Shown here in pieces: positions 7,857 through 15,679 of a stretch of DNA of 64,000 nt. The stretch spans positions 558,001 to 622,000 of the forward strand of contig CP069394.1 of the NCBI GenBank assembly GCA_016887485.1, given 5' to 3'. The stretch's first letter is position 1, and the number at the start of each line of letters is the position of its first letter. Source of the DNA: Chloroflexota bacterium. GTDB lineage: Bacteria; Chloroflexota; Anaerolineae; Anaerolineales; Anaerolineaceae. The notes under the pieces were generated by a model. It made no database searches. It was not told where the DNA came from and was given only the letters and a program-made list of their open reading frames with translations. The position numbers were made by a program, and so were the translations under genes.

Positions 7857-9641
7857 TTAGATGATCTCGATGGCATCGTATGGACAAAGTTGTTCACAGA
7901 TGCCGCATTTGATGCAAGCGTCGGGGTCAATCACATGTGTCTGGCGTCGTTCACCGGAGATGGCATTGGCGGGGCAGTTCCGGGCACAGAGTGTACAACC
8001 GGTGCATGTACCGTCAATGATCTCAAACCGGATCAGGGATTTGCAGACCTTCGCTGGGCAACGTTTTTCATAGATGTGGGCTTCGTATTCGTCCAGGAAG
8101 TGTTCCAAAGTACTCTTAACAGGGTTGGGGGCTCCTTTTCCCAAACCGCAGAGACTGTTTTCGTTAATTTCTTCGCATAGATATCGCAGGGTGTCAATGT
8201 CGTCTGGGCGGCCTTTACCTTCGCAGATCCGGGTGAGGATCTCGAGGATACGGCGTGTGCCGACACGACAGGGGGTGCATTTACCGCAGGATTCATCCTG
8301 GGTGAACTCCATGAAGAACCGGGCGATATCGACCATACAGGTATCTTCATCCATGACGACCAGGCCACCGGAACCGAGGATGGAGCCGGCTTTACCCAGG
8401 GATTCGTAATCCATGGGCAGATCAAGGTACTTCACAGGCAGACAACCACCCATTGGGCCACCTGTCTGAACAGCCTTGAAGGCCTTGTCGTTTTTAATGC
8501 CGCCGCCGACATCATAAATGATCTCGCGAAGGGTGATGCCGAAGGGGACTTCGATCAGACCGGTGTTTTTGACATCGCCGGCCATTGAGAAGGTCTTGGT
8601 TCCTTTGCTCTTTTCGTAGCCCATGCTGGCAAACCATTCCGCACCGTTGAGAATGATCTTCGGAATGTTGGAATAGGTTTCAACATTATTAATGTTGGAG
8701 GGTTTTTGCCAAAGGCCTTTTTGGGCAGGGAAGGGGGGACGTGGGCGGGGTTCGCCTCGTTTACCCTCGATGGAAGCCATTAAAGCGGTTTCCTCACCGC
8801 AGACGAACGCACCAGCGCCCATGCGGACTTCGAGGTCAAACGAAAAATCGGTGCCGAGGATATTTTCACCCAGCAGGCCCAGATTACGGGACTGATCGAT
8901 GGCGATCTTTAGGGTTTGAACAGCAATTGGGTATTCCGCCCGGCAATAGATATAACCCTGGGACGAACCGGCGGCATAAGCGCCAATGATCATGCCTTCG
9001 ATCACGGAGTGTGGATCGCCTTCGAGAACGCGCCGGTTGGCAAATGCACCCGGGTCGCCTTCATCGGCGTTGCAGATCATGTATTTTGGTTCGCCTTCAG
9101 CGGCACGGATGAAGCGCCACTTTAAACCGGTGGGGAAACCTGCGCCGCCGCGCCCGCGAAGACCGGAATCCAGAACGACCTGGATGGTTTCTTCAGGTGT
9201 CATTTCGGTGAGGACCTTACCCAGGGCCATATAGCCATCCAGGGCGATATAGTCTTCAATATTGAGGGGGTCGATCACGCCGATATTCTTGAGGACGACA
9301 CGGACTTCTTTGGATCGGGGTGCGGAGAATTCTTCATCCAGGTTTTCTTCTGCTTCATGGACGAAAGCTTCTGCAACCCGGCCCTTTAGGAATTGTTCCT
9401 CAACCAGGAAGGGGATATCTTTGACAGTCAGGTTGGTGTAGTGCACGCCTTCAGGATAAACCATCAGGTCCGGGCCTTCCTTATCGGGATTGCCGATCCG
9501 GGAGGTCTCCAGAACTTCAACTTCGTCAATCAAACCCTGTTTGACGAGTTCATCTTGAAGTACGTGGATCAGGTCATAAGCGCCTTTTTGGACGCAGACC
9601 GGATCAATTGAGACGAGGACATGTGAACGGAAATAAGCCAT
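7857..9641 (-). CDS. NuoF/HydB-type flavoprotein with two C-terminal ferredoxin motifs
   Basis: The 594-aa protein has a thioredoxin-like N-terminus, the FMN/NAD core (GLRGRGGAGFPTGLKW, CNADEGDPGAFANR) and the NuoF cluster motif SCGKCTPCR with LCGLG. Two ferredoxin motifs follow at the C-terminus (CTGCTLCARNCP and CIKCGICEQLCP). This layout matches HydB of electron-bifurcating hydrogenases, where NADH, ferredoxin and H2 are coupled. The N-terminal [2Fe-2S] domain has only one Cys (Cys16), so that cluster is probably missing. It is separated from the cysteine-free ferredoxin-like gene by 33 bases. Confidence 0.92.
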   Translation of the reverse strand: MAYFRSHVLVSIDPVCVQKGAYDLIHVLQDELVKQGLIDEVEVLETSRIGNPDKEGPDLMVYPEGVHYTNLTVKDIPFLVEEQFLKGRVAEAFVHEAEENLDEEFSAPRSKEVRVVLKNIGVIDPLNIEDYIALDGYMALGKVLTEMTPEETIQVVLDSGLRGRGGAGFPTGLKWRFIRAAEGEPKYMICNADEGDPGAFANRRVLEGDPHSVIEGMIIGAYAAGSSQGYIYCRAEYPIAVQTLKIAIDQSRNLGLLGENILGTDFSFDLEVRMGAGAFVCGEETALMASIEGKRGEPRPRPPFPAQKGLWQKPSNINNVETYSNIPKIILNGAEWFASMGYEKSKGTKTFSMAGDVKNTGLIEVPFGITLREIIYDVGGGIKNDKAFKAVQTGGPMGGCLPVKYLDLPMDYESLGKAGSILGSGGLVVMDEDTCMVDIARFFMEFTQDESCGKCTPCRVGTRRILEILTRICEGKGRPDDIDTLRYLCEEINENSLCGLGKGAPNPVKSTLEHFLDEYEAHIYEKRCPAKVCKSLIRFEIIDGTCTGCTLCARNCPANAISGERRQTHVIDPDACIKCGICEQLCPYDAIEII

Positions 9642-9674
9642 AAATTTACCTTCCAGAATGGATTAGATTCTGCT

Positions 9675-10043
9675 TCATCCTTCTATTTTATATTCCTTGA
9701 CAATCTCACCGCCAACCACATGCTTAGTAATGATCTTGCGAGCCATTTCGCCATTAACTTTGCCATAGGTGACTTTTTCCTGTCCTGGGAGGATCACCTG
9801 GACAATCGGTTCAAAAGAATCGAGGCCGATGTTACCAGTCTGGCGGACGATGATATCTTCAAGGTTGTCTTCTTCAATGATGTCAAGGATCGCTTTAAGC
9901 GTTTCACGTGCGCCGGCAGCGATACCGACCGTGCCCATACCAACGATCACTTCTTTCTTACCAGATGTTTCTTTCATCTGTTGCTTTTTGAGGGCTTCTT
10001 CCCGAATTTTCTTCAAATCATCCAATGATTTCACTGTGGGCAT
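9675..10043 (-). CDS. Cysteine-free thioredoxin-like ferredoxin homologue
   Basis: The 122-aa protein has the fold signature of the small (2Fe-2S) thioredoxin-like ferredoxins that accompany HydB genes (VGMGTVGIAAGARETL and QTGNIGLDSFEPIVQV). However, it has no cysteine at all; the four ligand positions hold Val, Asn, Asp and similar residues. It cannot bind the usual cluster and probably plays a structural role or binds a partner. The second ATG (10043) is chosen because AGGAG is seven bases before it, while the first ATG at 10049 abuts the ribosome site. It lies within the hydrogenase operon. Confidence 0.8.
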   Translation of the reverse strand: MPTVKSLDDLKKIREEALKKQQMKETSGKKEVIVGMGTVGIAAGARETLKAILDIIEEDNLEDIIVRQTGNIGLDSFEPIVQVILPGQEKVTYGKVNGEMARKIITKHVVGGEIVKEYKIEG

Positions 10044-10067
10044 GTTCATTCTCCTGTAGGTTAGGTT

Positions 10068-10634
10068 CTAATTGGTATTAGGGAGATTCGCTTCCTGGCG
10101 AAGTTCGTCAATACCAGTTCGCAAAGCTTCCCGGATATAGCGCATGACACTGGGATCGGACAACGGAACACCGTCCAATATCTTTTTGACGGGTTCATCA
10201 TCGAACCGAAATACTTCATCATTGATCCGATATTCAAAGATCCAATGGACATCCGATGTGCCGATGATTAGTGTTTGTAATGTTCCGGCAAGATCGCCAA
10301 GGGGCATTCTATCGATGTGACTGCGTTTGAATTCCGCTTTAACGGTGGTGCCTTTGCCGGGTCGTGATTGAATTTTAAAGAGCCCTTCGCAAGATTCGGC
10401 CGCTGCTTTGAAAAAAGGAATGCCCAGGCCGACGTTGCGTGTAGTGCGAGAGGTGATGAAGGGGTCGGTGATTCTGGCCAGGGTTTCTGCATCCATCCCT
10501 TTGCCATTATCCTCAATGTCGATCACGAGACGATCTGTTTGTAGGTTCTCTTCAACGCTGATCAATATTCGAGTAGCACCTGCAGAGATGCTATTTTCAG
10601 CGATATCGAGGATATGGAGCGCTAGTTCCCGCAA
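10068..10634 (-). CDS. HATPase-domain protein (histidine-kinase-like ATPase)
   Basis: The 188-aa protein shows the GHKL ATP-binding boxes: ILDIAENSI (N box), IEDNGKGMD (G1) and GLGIPFFKAAAE (G2), all within residues 1-110. No dimerisation, histidine phospho-acceptor or sensor domain is visible. A C-terminal part of about 75 residues has no recognised fold. Such stand-alone ATPases are commonly found inside hydrogenase operons of the HydABC kind and are presumed regulators. The start is a TTG at 10634, three bases after the stop of the NuoE-like gene, with AGGA upstream. Confidence 0.78.
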   Translation of the reverse strand: MRELALHILDIAENSISAGATRILISVEENLQTDRLVIDIEDNGKGMDAETLARITDPFITSRTTRNVGLGIPFFKAAAESCEGLFKIQSRPGKGTTVKAEFKRSHIDRMPLGDLAGTLQTLIIGTSDVHWIFEYRINDEVFRFDDEPVKKILDGVPLSDPSVMRYIREALRTGIDELRQEANLPNTN

Positions 10635-10636
10635 GT

Positions 10637-11152
10637 TTATGCTTCCTGTGACTTGATGTCCTGGATAACTTTGGGGAATTTGTTGGGTTTAACACGCCCA
10701 TGAACCTGGTCATCAACAACGATGACAGGCGCCTGGCTGCATGCACCGACACAACGACAGAGTTCAAGGGTGATTAGGCCATCTTCTGTTGTCTCACCGG
10801 GTTCTATTCCCAAGATTTGTTTGGCTTTTTCGATGATCTGCTCAATACCGCCAACATAACAGGCTGTCCCCACGCAGAATTTGATGGTGTGCTTGCCACG
10901 GGGTGTTGTTGTGAAGAAAGAATAGAAGGACACAACGCCGTGGATCCGGCTAATGGGTTCTTCTAGCTTCTCAGCGACATAGACTTGCATGGCAGGTGAA
11001 ATAAAACCTATTGATTCTTGAAGGCTGTTCAGAACAACCATTGTAGCGCCGACAATATCCTTGTTCTTTTCCAGAATATTGTCAATGACCTTTAGTAGTT
11101 CTGGATCGTTCAGGGGGTCTTCTGCCGGGATTTTTTCCATTGTTTTCAGCAT
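10637..11152 (-). CDS. NuoE/HydC-type [2Fe-2S] subunit, first gene of the hydrogenase operon
   Basis: The 171-aa protein is the second NuoE homologue here. It has the full four-Cys pattern (FCVGTAC near 91-96 and CRCVGAC near 131-137) and the helical N-terminal NuoE domain. It corresponds to HydC of trimeric hydrogenases. It is the promoter-proximal gene: the Rex-like operator and sigma70-type promoter at 11206-11255 lie just upstream. GGAG is found about eleven bases before the ATG. Confidence 0.9.
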   Translation of the reverse strand: MLKTMEKIPAEDPLNDPELLKVIDNILEKNKDIVGATMVVLNSLQESIGFISPAMQVYVAEKLEEPISRIHGVVSFYSFFTTTPRGKHTIKFCVGTACYVGGIEQIIEKAKQILGIEPGETTEDGLITLELCRCVGACSQAPVIVVDDQVHGRVKPNKFPKVIQDIKSQEA

Positions 11153-11205
11153 TAATTGTCAACTCCAAAAATTATGATCAGGTTAATAGGTGCAATGCGG
11201 GTATA

Positions 11206-11223
11206 TTTGTGAAATTAACCACA
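11206..11223 (-). promoter_or_regulatory. Rex-like redox operator of the hydrogenase operon
   Basis: The 18-bp near-palindrome TTGTGAAATTAACCACAA (plus strand) fits the Rex consensus TTGTG-N8-CACAA. It begins four bases downstream of the -10 box, so bound protein would block the start of transcription. Rex releases DNA at a high NADH/NAD ratio, which fits induction of a hydrogenase that disposes of NADH electrons. The rex gene is not in the window. Confidence 0.65.
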
Positions 11224-11226
11224 AGT

Positions 11227-11255
11227 GAGTCTAATAGTGATTGTCGTTTGGGTCA
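11227..11255 (-). promoter_or_regulatory. Sigma70-type promoter of the hydrogenase operon
   Basis: TTGACC (-35, 11250-11255) and TAGACT (-10, 11227-11232) are separated by exactly 17 bases on the minus strand. The expected start of transcription, near 11220, falls inside the Rex-like palindrome and gives a leader of about 70 bases before the NuoE-like ATG. Confidence 0.65.
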
Positions 11256-11272
11256 ATATCCAAATGTAATCT

Positions 11273-12034
11273 TTAAGATAGACCAACGTCCAGTGGTCGC
11301 TGAAGGCGGTGCCACCGGCCGTCATAGCCCTTAAATGATTTGATTATTTCAGCAATTGTTGGTTCTTTAATAAAAAAATGATTAATGCCTAAAAAATCGG
11401 AAAGATAGTGAACATCTCCGCTTTGGATCAGATGGTAATTCGCCAACTGGGGGTAGGTCTGAACGGCATTCTCAGGAGTGATATGTCGGGAGATCTCAAC
11501 GGCCGGTAAATCGAGGTCAATGGGGATGAAACCAAGGCGATAGATCAACCCAAAGGCTTCCCGGTTGACGTGGGCCGGGATGAGCAGGCCGCCGAGATCC
11601 GTGACGATATTGAAAGCCTCCTCAATGCTTATGTTGACGGAGTTGATCAGCAGTTCTTCTTTGCGTCGGATGAAATCACCAGTTTTATCGACGATGAATT
11701 GTTCACCAAAGAACTCGATATTATTCGGAATACCAGGCAGTTTGTGATCCACCACAGTTTGCAGAGATTGTAATTGTTCAACGGTATCAAATAGGCAAAT
11801 GGAGTGGATATCTTCTTCAGTTTGCAGTTCCATCCCTGGCAGTACGATTAGGTCTTCCCCTTTTGCGGCCGCTATGACAGCAGGAACATTTTCGCTGGCG
11901 TTGTGATCTGTAATAGCGATCAGGTTCAGCCCAGACTTAATGGCTTGCTGGACGATCAGGGGCGGGATCATTTCGATTCCCGCGCAGGGAGAAAGGACCG
12001 TATGGATGTGCAGCTCCGCCTGATAGGTTTTCAC
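11273..12034 (-). CDS. PHP-domain metal-dependent phosphoesterase
   Basis: The 253-aa protein opens with the PHP metal motif HIHT (His9, His11) and continues with a LIAITDHNASEN motif (Asp and His ligands). It also has the IPAHVNR and QSGDVHYLSDF stretches typical of stand-alone PHP phosphoesterases. The substrate is unknown. PHP proteins of this size recur beside DRTGG and CBS-ATPase genes in hydrogenase neighbourhoods, so a regulatory role is likely but unproven. The start is a GTG at 12034 with AAGG six bases upstream; the preceding gene stops about 18 bases earlier. Confidence 0.78.
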   Translation of the reverse strand: MKTYQAELHIHTVLSPCAGIEMIPPLIVQQAIKSGLNLIAITDHNASENVPAVIAAAKGEDLIVLPGMELQTEEDIHSICLFDTVEQLQSLQTVVDHKLPGIPNNIEFFGEQFIVDKTGDFIRRKEELLINSVNISIEEAFNIVTDLGGLLIPAHVNREAFGLIYRLGFIPIDLDLPAVEISRHITPENAVQTYPQLANYHLIQSGDVHYLSDFLGINHFFIKEPTIAEIIKSFKGYDGRWHRLQRPLDVGLS

Positions 12035-12052
12035 CTTATGCCTTGCTCTCGT

Positions 12053-12403
12053 TTAGTCTTTCTTGGCTCTCAGCCCCAGTTCCCAAAGCTTGCCAATGAT
12101 ATGGAAATTATCATACGGTGAGGATAGCAGGGTGACCCCTTTTTCAGTCGCGAGCTTGAGGGTGTCTTCTTCGGGTTGGGCATCTTCCGTGATGATCACA
12201 GCGGAGATATCCAGCAGGGCTGCAACGGCGACGATGTTACCATGCGCCATCAGTGTGACCCAAACTGCACCAGCCTCCGCTCCCGTCATTACACAGCTGA
12301 GCAAGTCAGAGCAGTAACCGGTTTCAACATCCACAGTGCTTAATTCAACAGGTGAGGTCAGGACTTTGAGGTCCAGATCTTTGACAATATTATTAAGTTT
12401 CAT
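12053..12403 (-). CDS. DRTGG-like domain protein
   Basis: This 116-aa protein resembles the small DRTGG-type proteins related to the N-terminal region of HPr kinase and phosphotransacetylase. Shared features are the opening VKDLDLKVLT, a central GYCSDLLSCVM turn and an AVIITEDAQPEEDTLKLA strand-helix unit. It carries no catalytic motif. It is paralogous in layout to the 123-aa protein at 13408-13779. The two flank the CBS-HATPase protein, suggesting a regulatory complex that senses energy or nucleotide state; this is inference. Confidence 0.6.
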   Translation of the reverse strand: MKLNNIVKDLDLKVLTSPVELSTVDVETGYCSDLLSCVMTGAEAGAVWVTLMAHGNIVAVAALLDISAVIITEDAQPEEDTLKLATEKGVTLLSSPYDNFHIIGKLWELGLRAKKD

Positions 12404-12426
12404 TACGGCTCACTTTTTTAGGTCAA

Positions 12427-13398
12427 TTAATTAAGAGTTTTTGAGCTATTACCGCCGTCCTCAAGACAGATGATCATATAAAGGTTTGTTCCGCGCTCGG
12501 TTGAAGAGATCAATGTCATCTCATCTACGCAGCGTTTGATATTGACGAGGCCCATGCCTGCACCAAAGCCCATTTCGCGCACTTCATTTGTTGCTGTCGA
12601 ATATCCAGGTTTCATGGCCAGTTGGGTGTCTTCAATGCCGGGGCCGTCGTCATAGGCTTCAATGGTGATTTTGTGGGGTTCGATCTCCGCCCGCAAGATT
12701 CCCCCATTATTGGTGTGGATGATTAGGTTCATCTCGGCTTCATAAACTGCGATCCCACAACGCCGGGCGATCTGAGGTGAGGCGCCCAGTCGGAGTAAGG
12801 CACGCTTGATGTTGCTGGAGGCGTTTCCGCCATGAACGAAATCGCCTTTTTGGATGTCATAGCGCAGGATCAGGCTGGTACGGTCTGAAATGATGTCTTC
12901 GAAAAGGTGGCTTGCCCGATAGCGGATTAATTCCTCTGCATGGTAGTCCCTTTGGAGGGCCGACAAGAGTCCATTGCTGATGTCACCTTTGGTGATGATT
13001 CCGATGACATGATCATTTTTATCTAATACGGGGAGGCGGCCATATTTCTTTTTATTGAATGTTTTTAAGGCCTCAATAACTGGATCATAATCCCGAACGG
13101 AGATCACGTTGGAGGTCATATATTCTCTAACGGGAGAAGCCAACCCGTTTTCTTGCAAGGCTCGCATCAGGTCTTCCATGCTCAGAATACCAATCAGTGT
13201 GTCCCCCTCGGTAACAGGCGCACCCGAGATGCGGTCATTTTGGAAGGTTTCCACGGCTTCCTTCATTGACAGATCGGGTGAAAGGCAAAGGACATTCTTC
13301 GTCATCACCTCGTGAATACGAAGCTCATAGGCGAGTTCTTCTACCTTTGTGATTTTTTCAGCTGCTTGATCTGTAATGATAGGGTTTCGGGTTGCCAT
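12427..13398 (-). CDS. CBS-pair protein with C-terminal RsbW-like ATPase domain
   Basis: The 323-aa protein has two CBS repeats (about 25-80 with PVTEGDTLIGILSMEDLM, and 88-145 with LPVLDKNDHVIGIITKGDI). After a linker comes a GHKL ATPase of the anti-sigma type (about 185-315; EAEMNLIIHTNNGG, YDDGPGIED, GFGAGMGLVNIKR). CBS pairs bind adenine nucleotides, so the protein could couple adenylate state to a serine-kinase or anti-sigma-like output. It sits in the four-gene regulatory group upstream of the hydrogenase operon. No cognate sigma factor or anti-anti-sigma protein is visible here. Confidence 0.8.
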   Translation of the reverse strand: MATRNPIITDQAAEKITKVEELAYELRIHEVMTKNVLCLSPDLSMKEAVETFQNDRISGAPVTEGDTLIGILSMEDLMRALQENGLASPVREYMTSNVISVRDYDPVIEALKTFNKKKYGRLPVLDKNDHVIGIITKGDISNGLLSALQRDYHAEELIRYRASHLFEDIISDRTSLILRYDIQKGDFVHGGNASSNIKRALLRLGASPQIARRCGIAVYEAEMNLIIHTNNGGILRAEIEPHKITIEAYDDGPGIEDTQLAMKPGYSTATNEVREMGFGAGMGLVNIKRCVDEMTLISSTERGTNLYMIICLEDGGNSSKTLN

Positions 13399-13407
13399 AG
13401 GTTCCCT

Positions 13408-13779
13408 TTAGTCTGAGCAGTCTTCTTGGGATTGACTTTCCAGGCTGGGCAGACCCGCATTGTAGAGGATACCGCAGGCTTTAAAAAGACCGATTTTGGT
13501 CGTGACCAATGGGATACCTTCCTCATTGGCAAGGTCGATTGCTTCTTGGGCAGGATTTTTGTCGCGCACAAAAATGATGGCGCGAATATCAGCGATTAGG
13601 GCCGTCCGGACAACCTGAGGATTGCATAGGCCGGTCAGCAGAGCGGCCTCTGGCTGAATGGATGCCAGGACGTCGCTCATCAGATCAGCGCCCATAGCGC
13701 CAGCGATATCCTTTTGTTCGATCTCTGGGTCAGTCAATAATTTTCCGTTTAGGAGCTCAATGATTTTTGACAGTTCCAT
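13408..13779 (-). CDS. DRTGG-domain protein
   Basis: The 123-aa product has the same plan as the 116-aa neighbour: MELSKIIELLNGKLL, a GAMGADLMSDVLASIQPEAALLTG core and an AIIFVRDKNPAQEAIDLANEEGIPLV unit split by short loops. The ATG at 13779 is preferred to an upstream GTG (13785) because AAAGG stands five bases before it. It is the first gene of the leftward regulatory group and diverges from hisS; the 143-bp gap between them must hold both promoters, though I could not pick a convincing one for this side. Confidence 0.65.
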   Translation of the reverse strand: MELSKIIELLNGKLLTDPEIEQKDIAGAMGADLMSDVLASIQPEAALLTGLCNPQVVRTALIADIRAIIFVRDKNPAQEAIDLANEEGIPLVTTKIGLFKACGILYNAGLPSLESQSQEDCSD

Positions 13780-13922
13780 AATCACCTTTACTAAAATGTC
13801 TTTTGCACTGGTCTTATTTTATCGTAAATTTACTCAAAATCAGATTTCATTATCTATAAATGAGGTAATACAGGTAGAATGGTGATGTTATACTAGAAAA
13901 AAAGAGCATGAAAGAGGCTTTA

Positions 13923-15200
13923 ATGGCAGATATTATCCGCAGTGTTAAAGGAACCCGAGATTTTTATCCTGATCAGATGGCTGTCCGCCGCTGGATGTTT
14001 GATATCGTTCGGCGTGTTTCAACACGCTTTGGTTATCAGGAATATGATGGCCCCTGTCTTGAATTTATTGATCTTTATGCCGCCAAATCCGGTGAGGAGC
14101 TGGTCAAGGAGCAATCCTTTGTGTTCACTTCCCGCGGGGGCGAGGACCTGACGCTGCGGCCAGAATTGACGCCCACGCTGGCCCGGATGGTGGCGCAAAA
14201 GCAGTATGAACTGCCGCTGCCCTTGCGTTGGTGGTCGATTGGCCCTATGTGGCGCTATGAGAAACCACAGCGGGGGCGCACCCGTGAGTTTTTCCAGTGG
14301 AACATTGACCTGATCGGCGCTGGGACGGTTGCAGCTGATGCGGAGATTGTGGCCGTGGCGGCGACCTTCCTTAAGGAGGCTGGGCTCAAACCGGATCAGG
14401 TAGCGATTTATGTCAATAACCGCCGGTTAATGGACGCTGCATTTGCCAAACTGGAAATTCCCAAATCATTGGGTAAGCAGGTATTCCGGGTGGTGGATAA
14501 GCTGGATAAGCTCTCTGAAAAAGCCTGGCGGAATTATGCCCTTGAATCCGGCCTGACCGAAAAGCAGGTGGATCAGCTCCAGGCCTTGCTGAATAATAAT
14601 GACCTCTGGCAGGAATCCGAGGAGTTGGTCGCGTTCTTTGGCCTGCTCGAATCTTTCGGTATTAAAGAGTATGTGCAGTATAACCCCAAGGTGATCCGCG
14701 GACTGGACTATTACACCGGCACGGTCTTTGAGGCCTTCGAGTTGGGCGGAAAAGGCCGCGCGATCTTCGGCGGCGGCCGCTATGACAACCTTGTGGCGGA
14801 CGTGGGCGGTAACGCGCTCTCTGGCGTAGGCTTCGCAATGGGTGATGTGGTCATTGAACTGGTGCTGCAGGATGCCGGCGTGATCCCGTCTGACCGGGGT
14901 GAGAAGCCGCAGGTTCTGGTGACCGTATTTGATGAAGCGACCTTGCCCGAATCCCTGAAAGCGGCTGCGACCCTGCGAGAGGCTGGGCTGCGCACGGTGA
15001 TCTTCCCTGAAGCGGAAAAGATGGGCAAACAATTCAAGTTTGCCGATAAGCTGGATATCCCGGTTGCTGTGATCCTCGGACCTGATGAGGTGGCTGCAGG
15101 GCAGGCGGCAGTGAAGAACCTGAAAACTCGTGAGCAGGAAGTGGTGGCGAGGGGAAACCTGGCCGCTGAAGTGGAGAAGTTCTTGTCATCCGCTAAGTGA
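13923..15200 (+). CDS. hisS: Histidine-tRNA ligase
   Basis: The 425-aa protein has all class II motifs: motif 2 around MWRYEKPQRGRTREFFQ, the HisA signatures GLDYYTG and GGGRYD, and motif 3 (GVGFAMGD). An anticodon-binding domain follows. It charges tRNA-His in the cytoplasm. The second of two nearby ATGs is chosen: AAAGAGG lies about five bases before 13923, while 13908 has a weaker site. A TATACT hexamer at 13889-13894 could be the -10 box. The tRNA-His gene follows 24 bases downstream, so enzyme and substrate may be co-transcribed. Confidence 0.95.
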   Translation: MADIIRSVKGTRDFYPDQMAVRRWMFDIVRRVSTRFGYQEYDGPCLEFIDLYAAKSGEELVKEQSFVFTSRGGEDLTLRPELTPTLARMVAQKQYELPLPLRWWSIGPMWRYEKPQRGRTREFFQWNIDLIGAGTVAADAEIVAVAATFLKEAGLKPDQVAIYVNNRRLMDAAFAKLEIPKSLGKQVFRVVDKLDKLSEKAWRNYALESGLTEKQVDQLQALLNNNDLWQESEELVAFFGLLESFGIKEYVQYNPKVIRGLDYYTGTVFEAFELGGKGRAIFGGGRYDNLVADVGGNALSGVGFAMGDVVIELVLQDAGVIPSDRGEKPQVLVTVFDEATLPESLKAAATLREAGLRTVIFPEAEKMGKQFKFADKLDIPVAVILGPDEVAAGQAAVKNLKTREQEVVARGNLAAEVEKFLSSAK

Positions 15201-15224
15201 TGTGATAAAATCAGTTTTCGATAT

Positions 15225-15297
15225 GGTGCCTATAGCTCAACGGCAGAGCGCCGCACTGTGGATGCGGAGGTTGAGGGTTCGAAACCGTCTAGGCACC
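15225..15297 (+). tRNA. tRNA-His (anticodon GTG)
   Basis: A cloverleaf folds with acceptor GTGCCTA/TAGGCAC, a D stem GCTC/GAGC, a perfect anticodon stem CCGCA/TGCGG holding GTG, and a T loop TTCGAAA. The extra G at position -1, the identity mark of tRNA-His, is encoded at 15225 opposite C73. The T stem has one G-G mismatch. CCA is not encoded. Confidence 0.95.
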
Positions 15298-15300
15298 CTG

Positions 15301-15326
15301 AAAAAAACCCCGTATGGGGTTTTTTT
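15301..15326 (+). terminator. Intrinsic terminator after tRNA-His
   Basis: AAAACCCC and GGGGTTTT flank a GTAT loop and run into seven T. It directly follows the tRNA and could work in either direction. Confidence 0.9.
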
Positions 15327-15376
15327 ATAATTTACTGCTACTGATAATTCAACATCAATCACATAGGAGTATAGAC

Positions 15377-15679
15377 ATGCCGGAGTTTGGATCGCCCTTT
15401 TCAGGATTGGCTAACGATAGAAAGCTGACGGAAGAGGAACTTATCAGAGCCATTCGCTTCATGGTCGCCGCTGAATATGAGGCCATTCAGTTATATATGC
15501 AGCTTGCGGAGTCAACCGACAATGATCTCGCGGTTAATGTGCTGAAGGATATCGCTGACGAGGAACGGATCCATGCCGGCGAGTTTTTAAGATTGCTTCA
15601 TGAACTTGATCCAGACGAAGAAAAGTTTTATGCTGAGGGCGCCAAAGAGGTGGAGGGTGAAATCGGAAAGATGAAGTAA
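15377..15679 (+). CDS. Small ferritin-like (rubrerythrin-family) diiron protein
   Basis: The 100-aa product is a two-helix half-ferritin: AAEYEAIQLYMQLAES carries one Glu ligand and IADEERIHAGEFLRLL carries the ExxH ligand pair. It must dimerise to form a diiron site. The sequence starts MPEFGSPFSGL. The family is linked to iron storage or peroxide defence, and similar short ferritins are encapsulin cargo; no encapsulin gene is seen here. The ATG at 15377 has AGGAGT upstream and is chosen over an extended frame that starts in the terminator. It appears to be monocistronic. Confidence 0.8.
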   Translation: MPEFGSPFSGLANDRKLTEEELIRAIRFMVAAEYEAIQLYMQLAESTDNDLAVNVLKDIADEERIHAGEFLRLLHELDPDEEKFYAEGAKEVEGEIGKMK

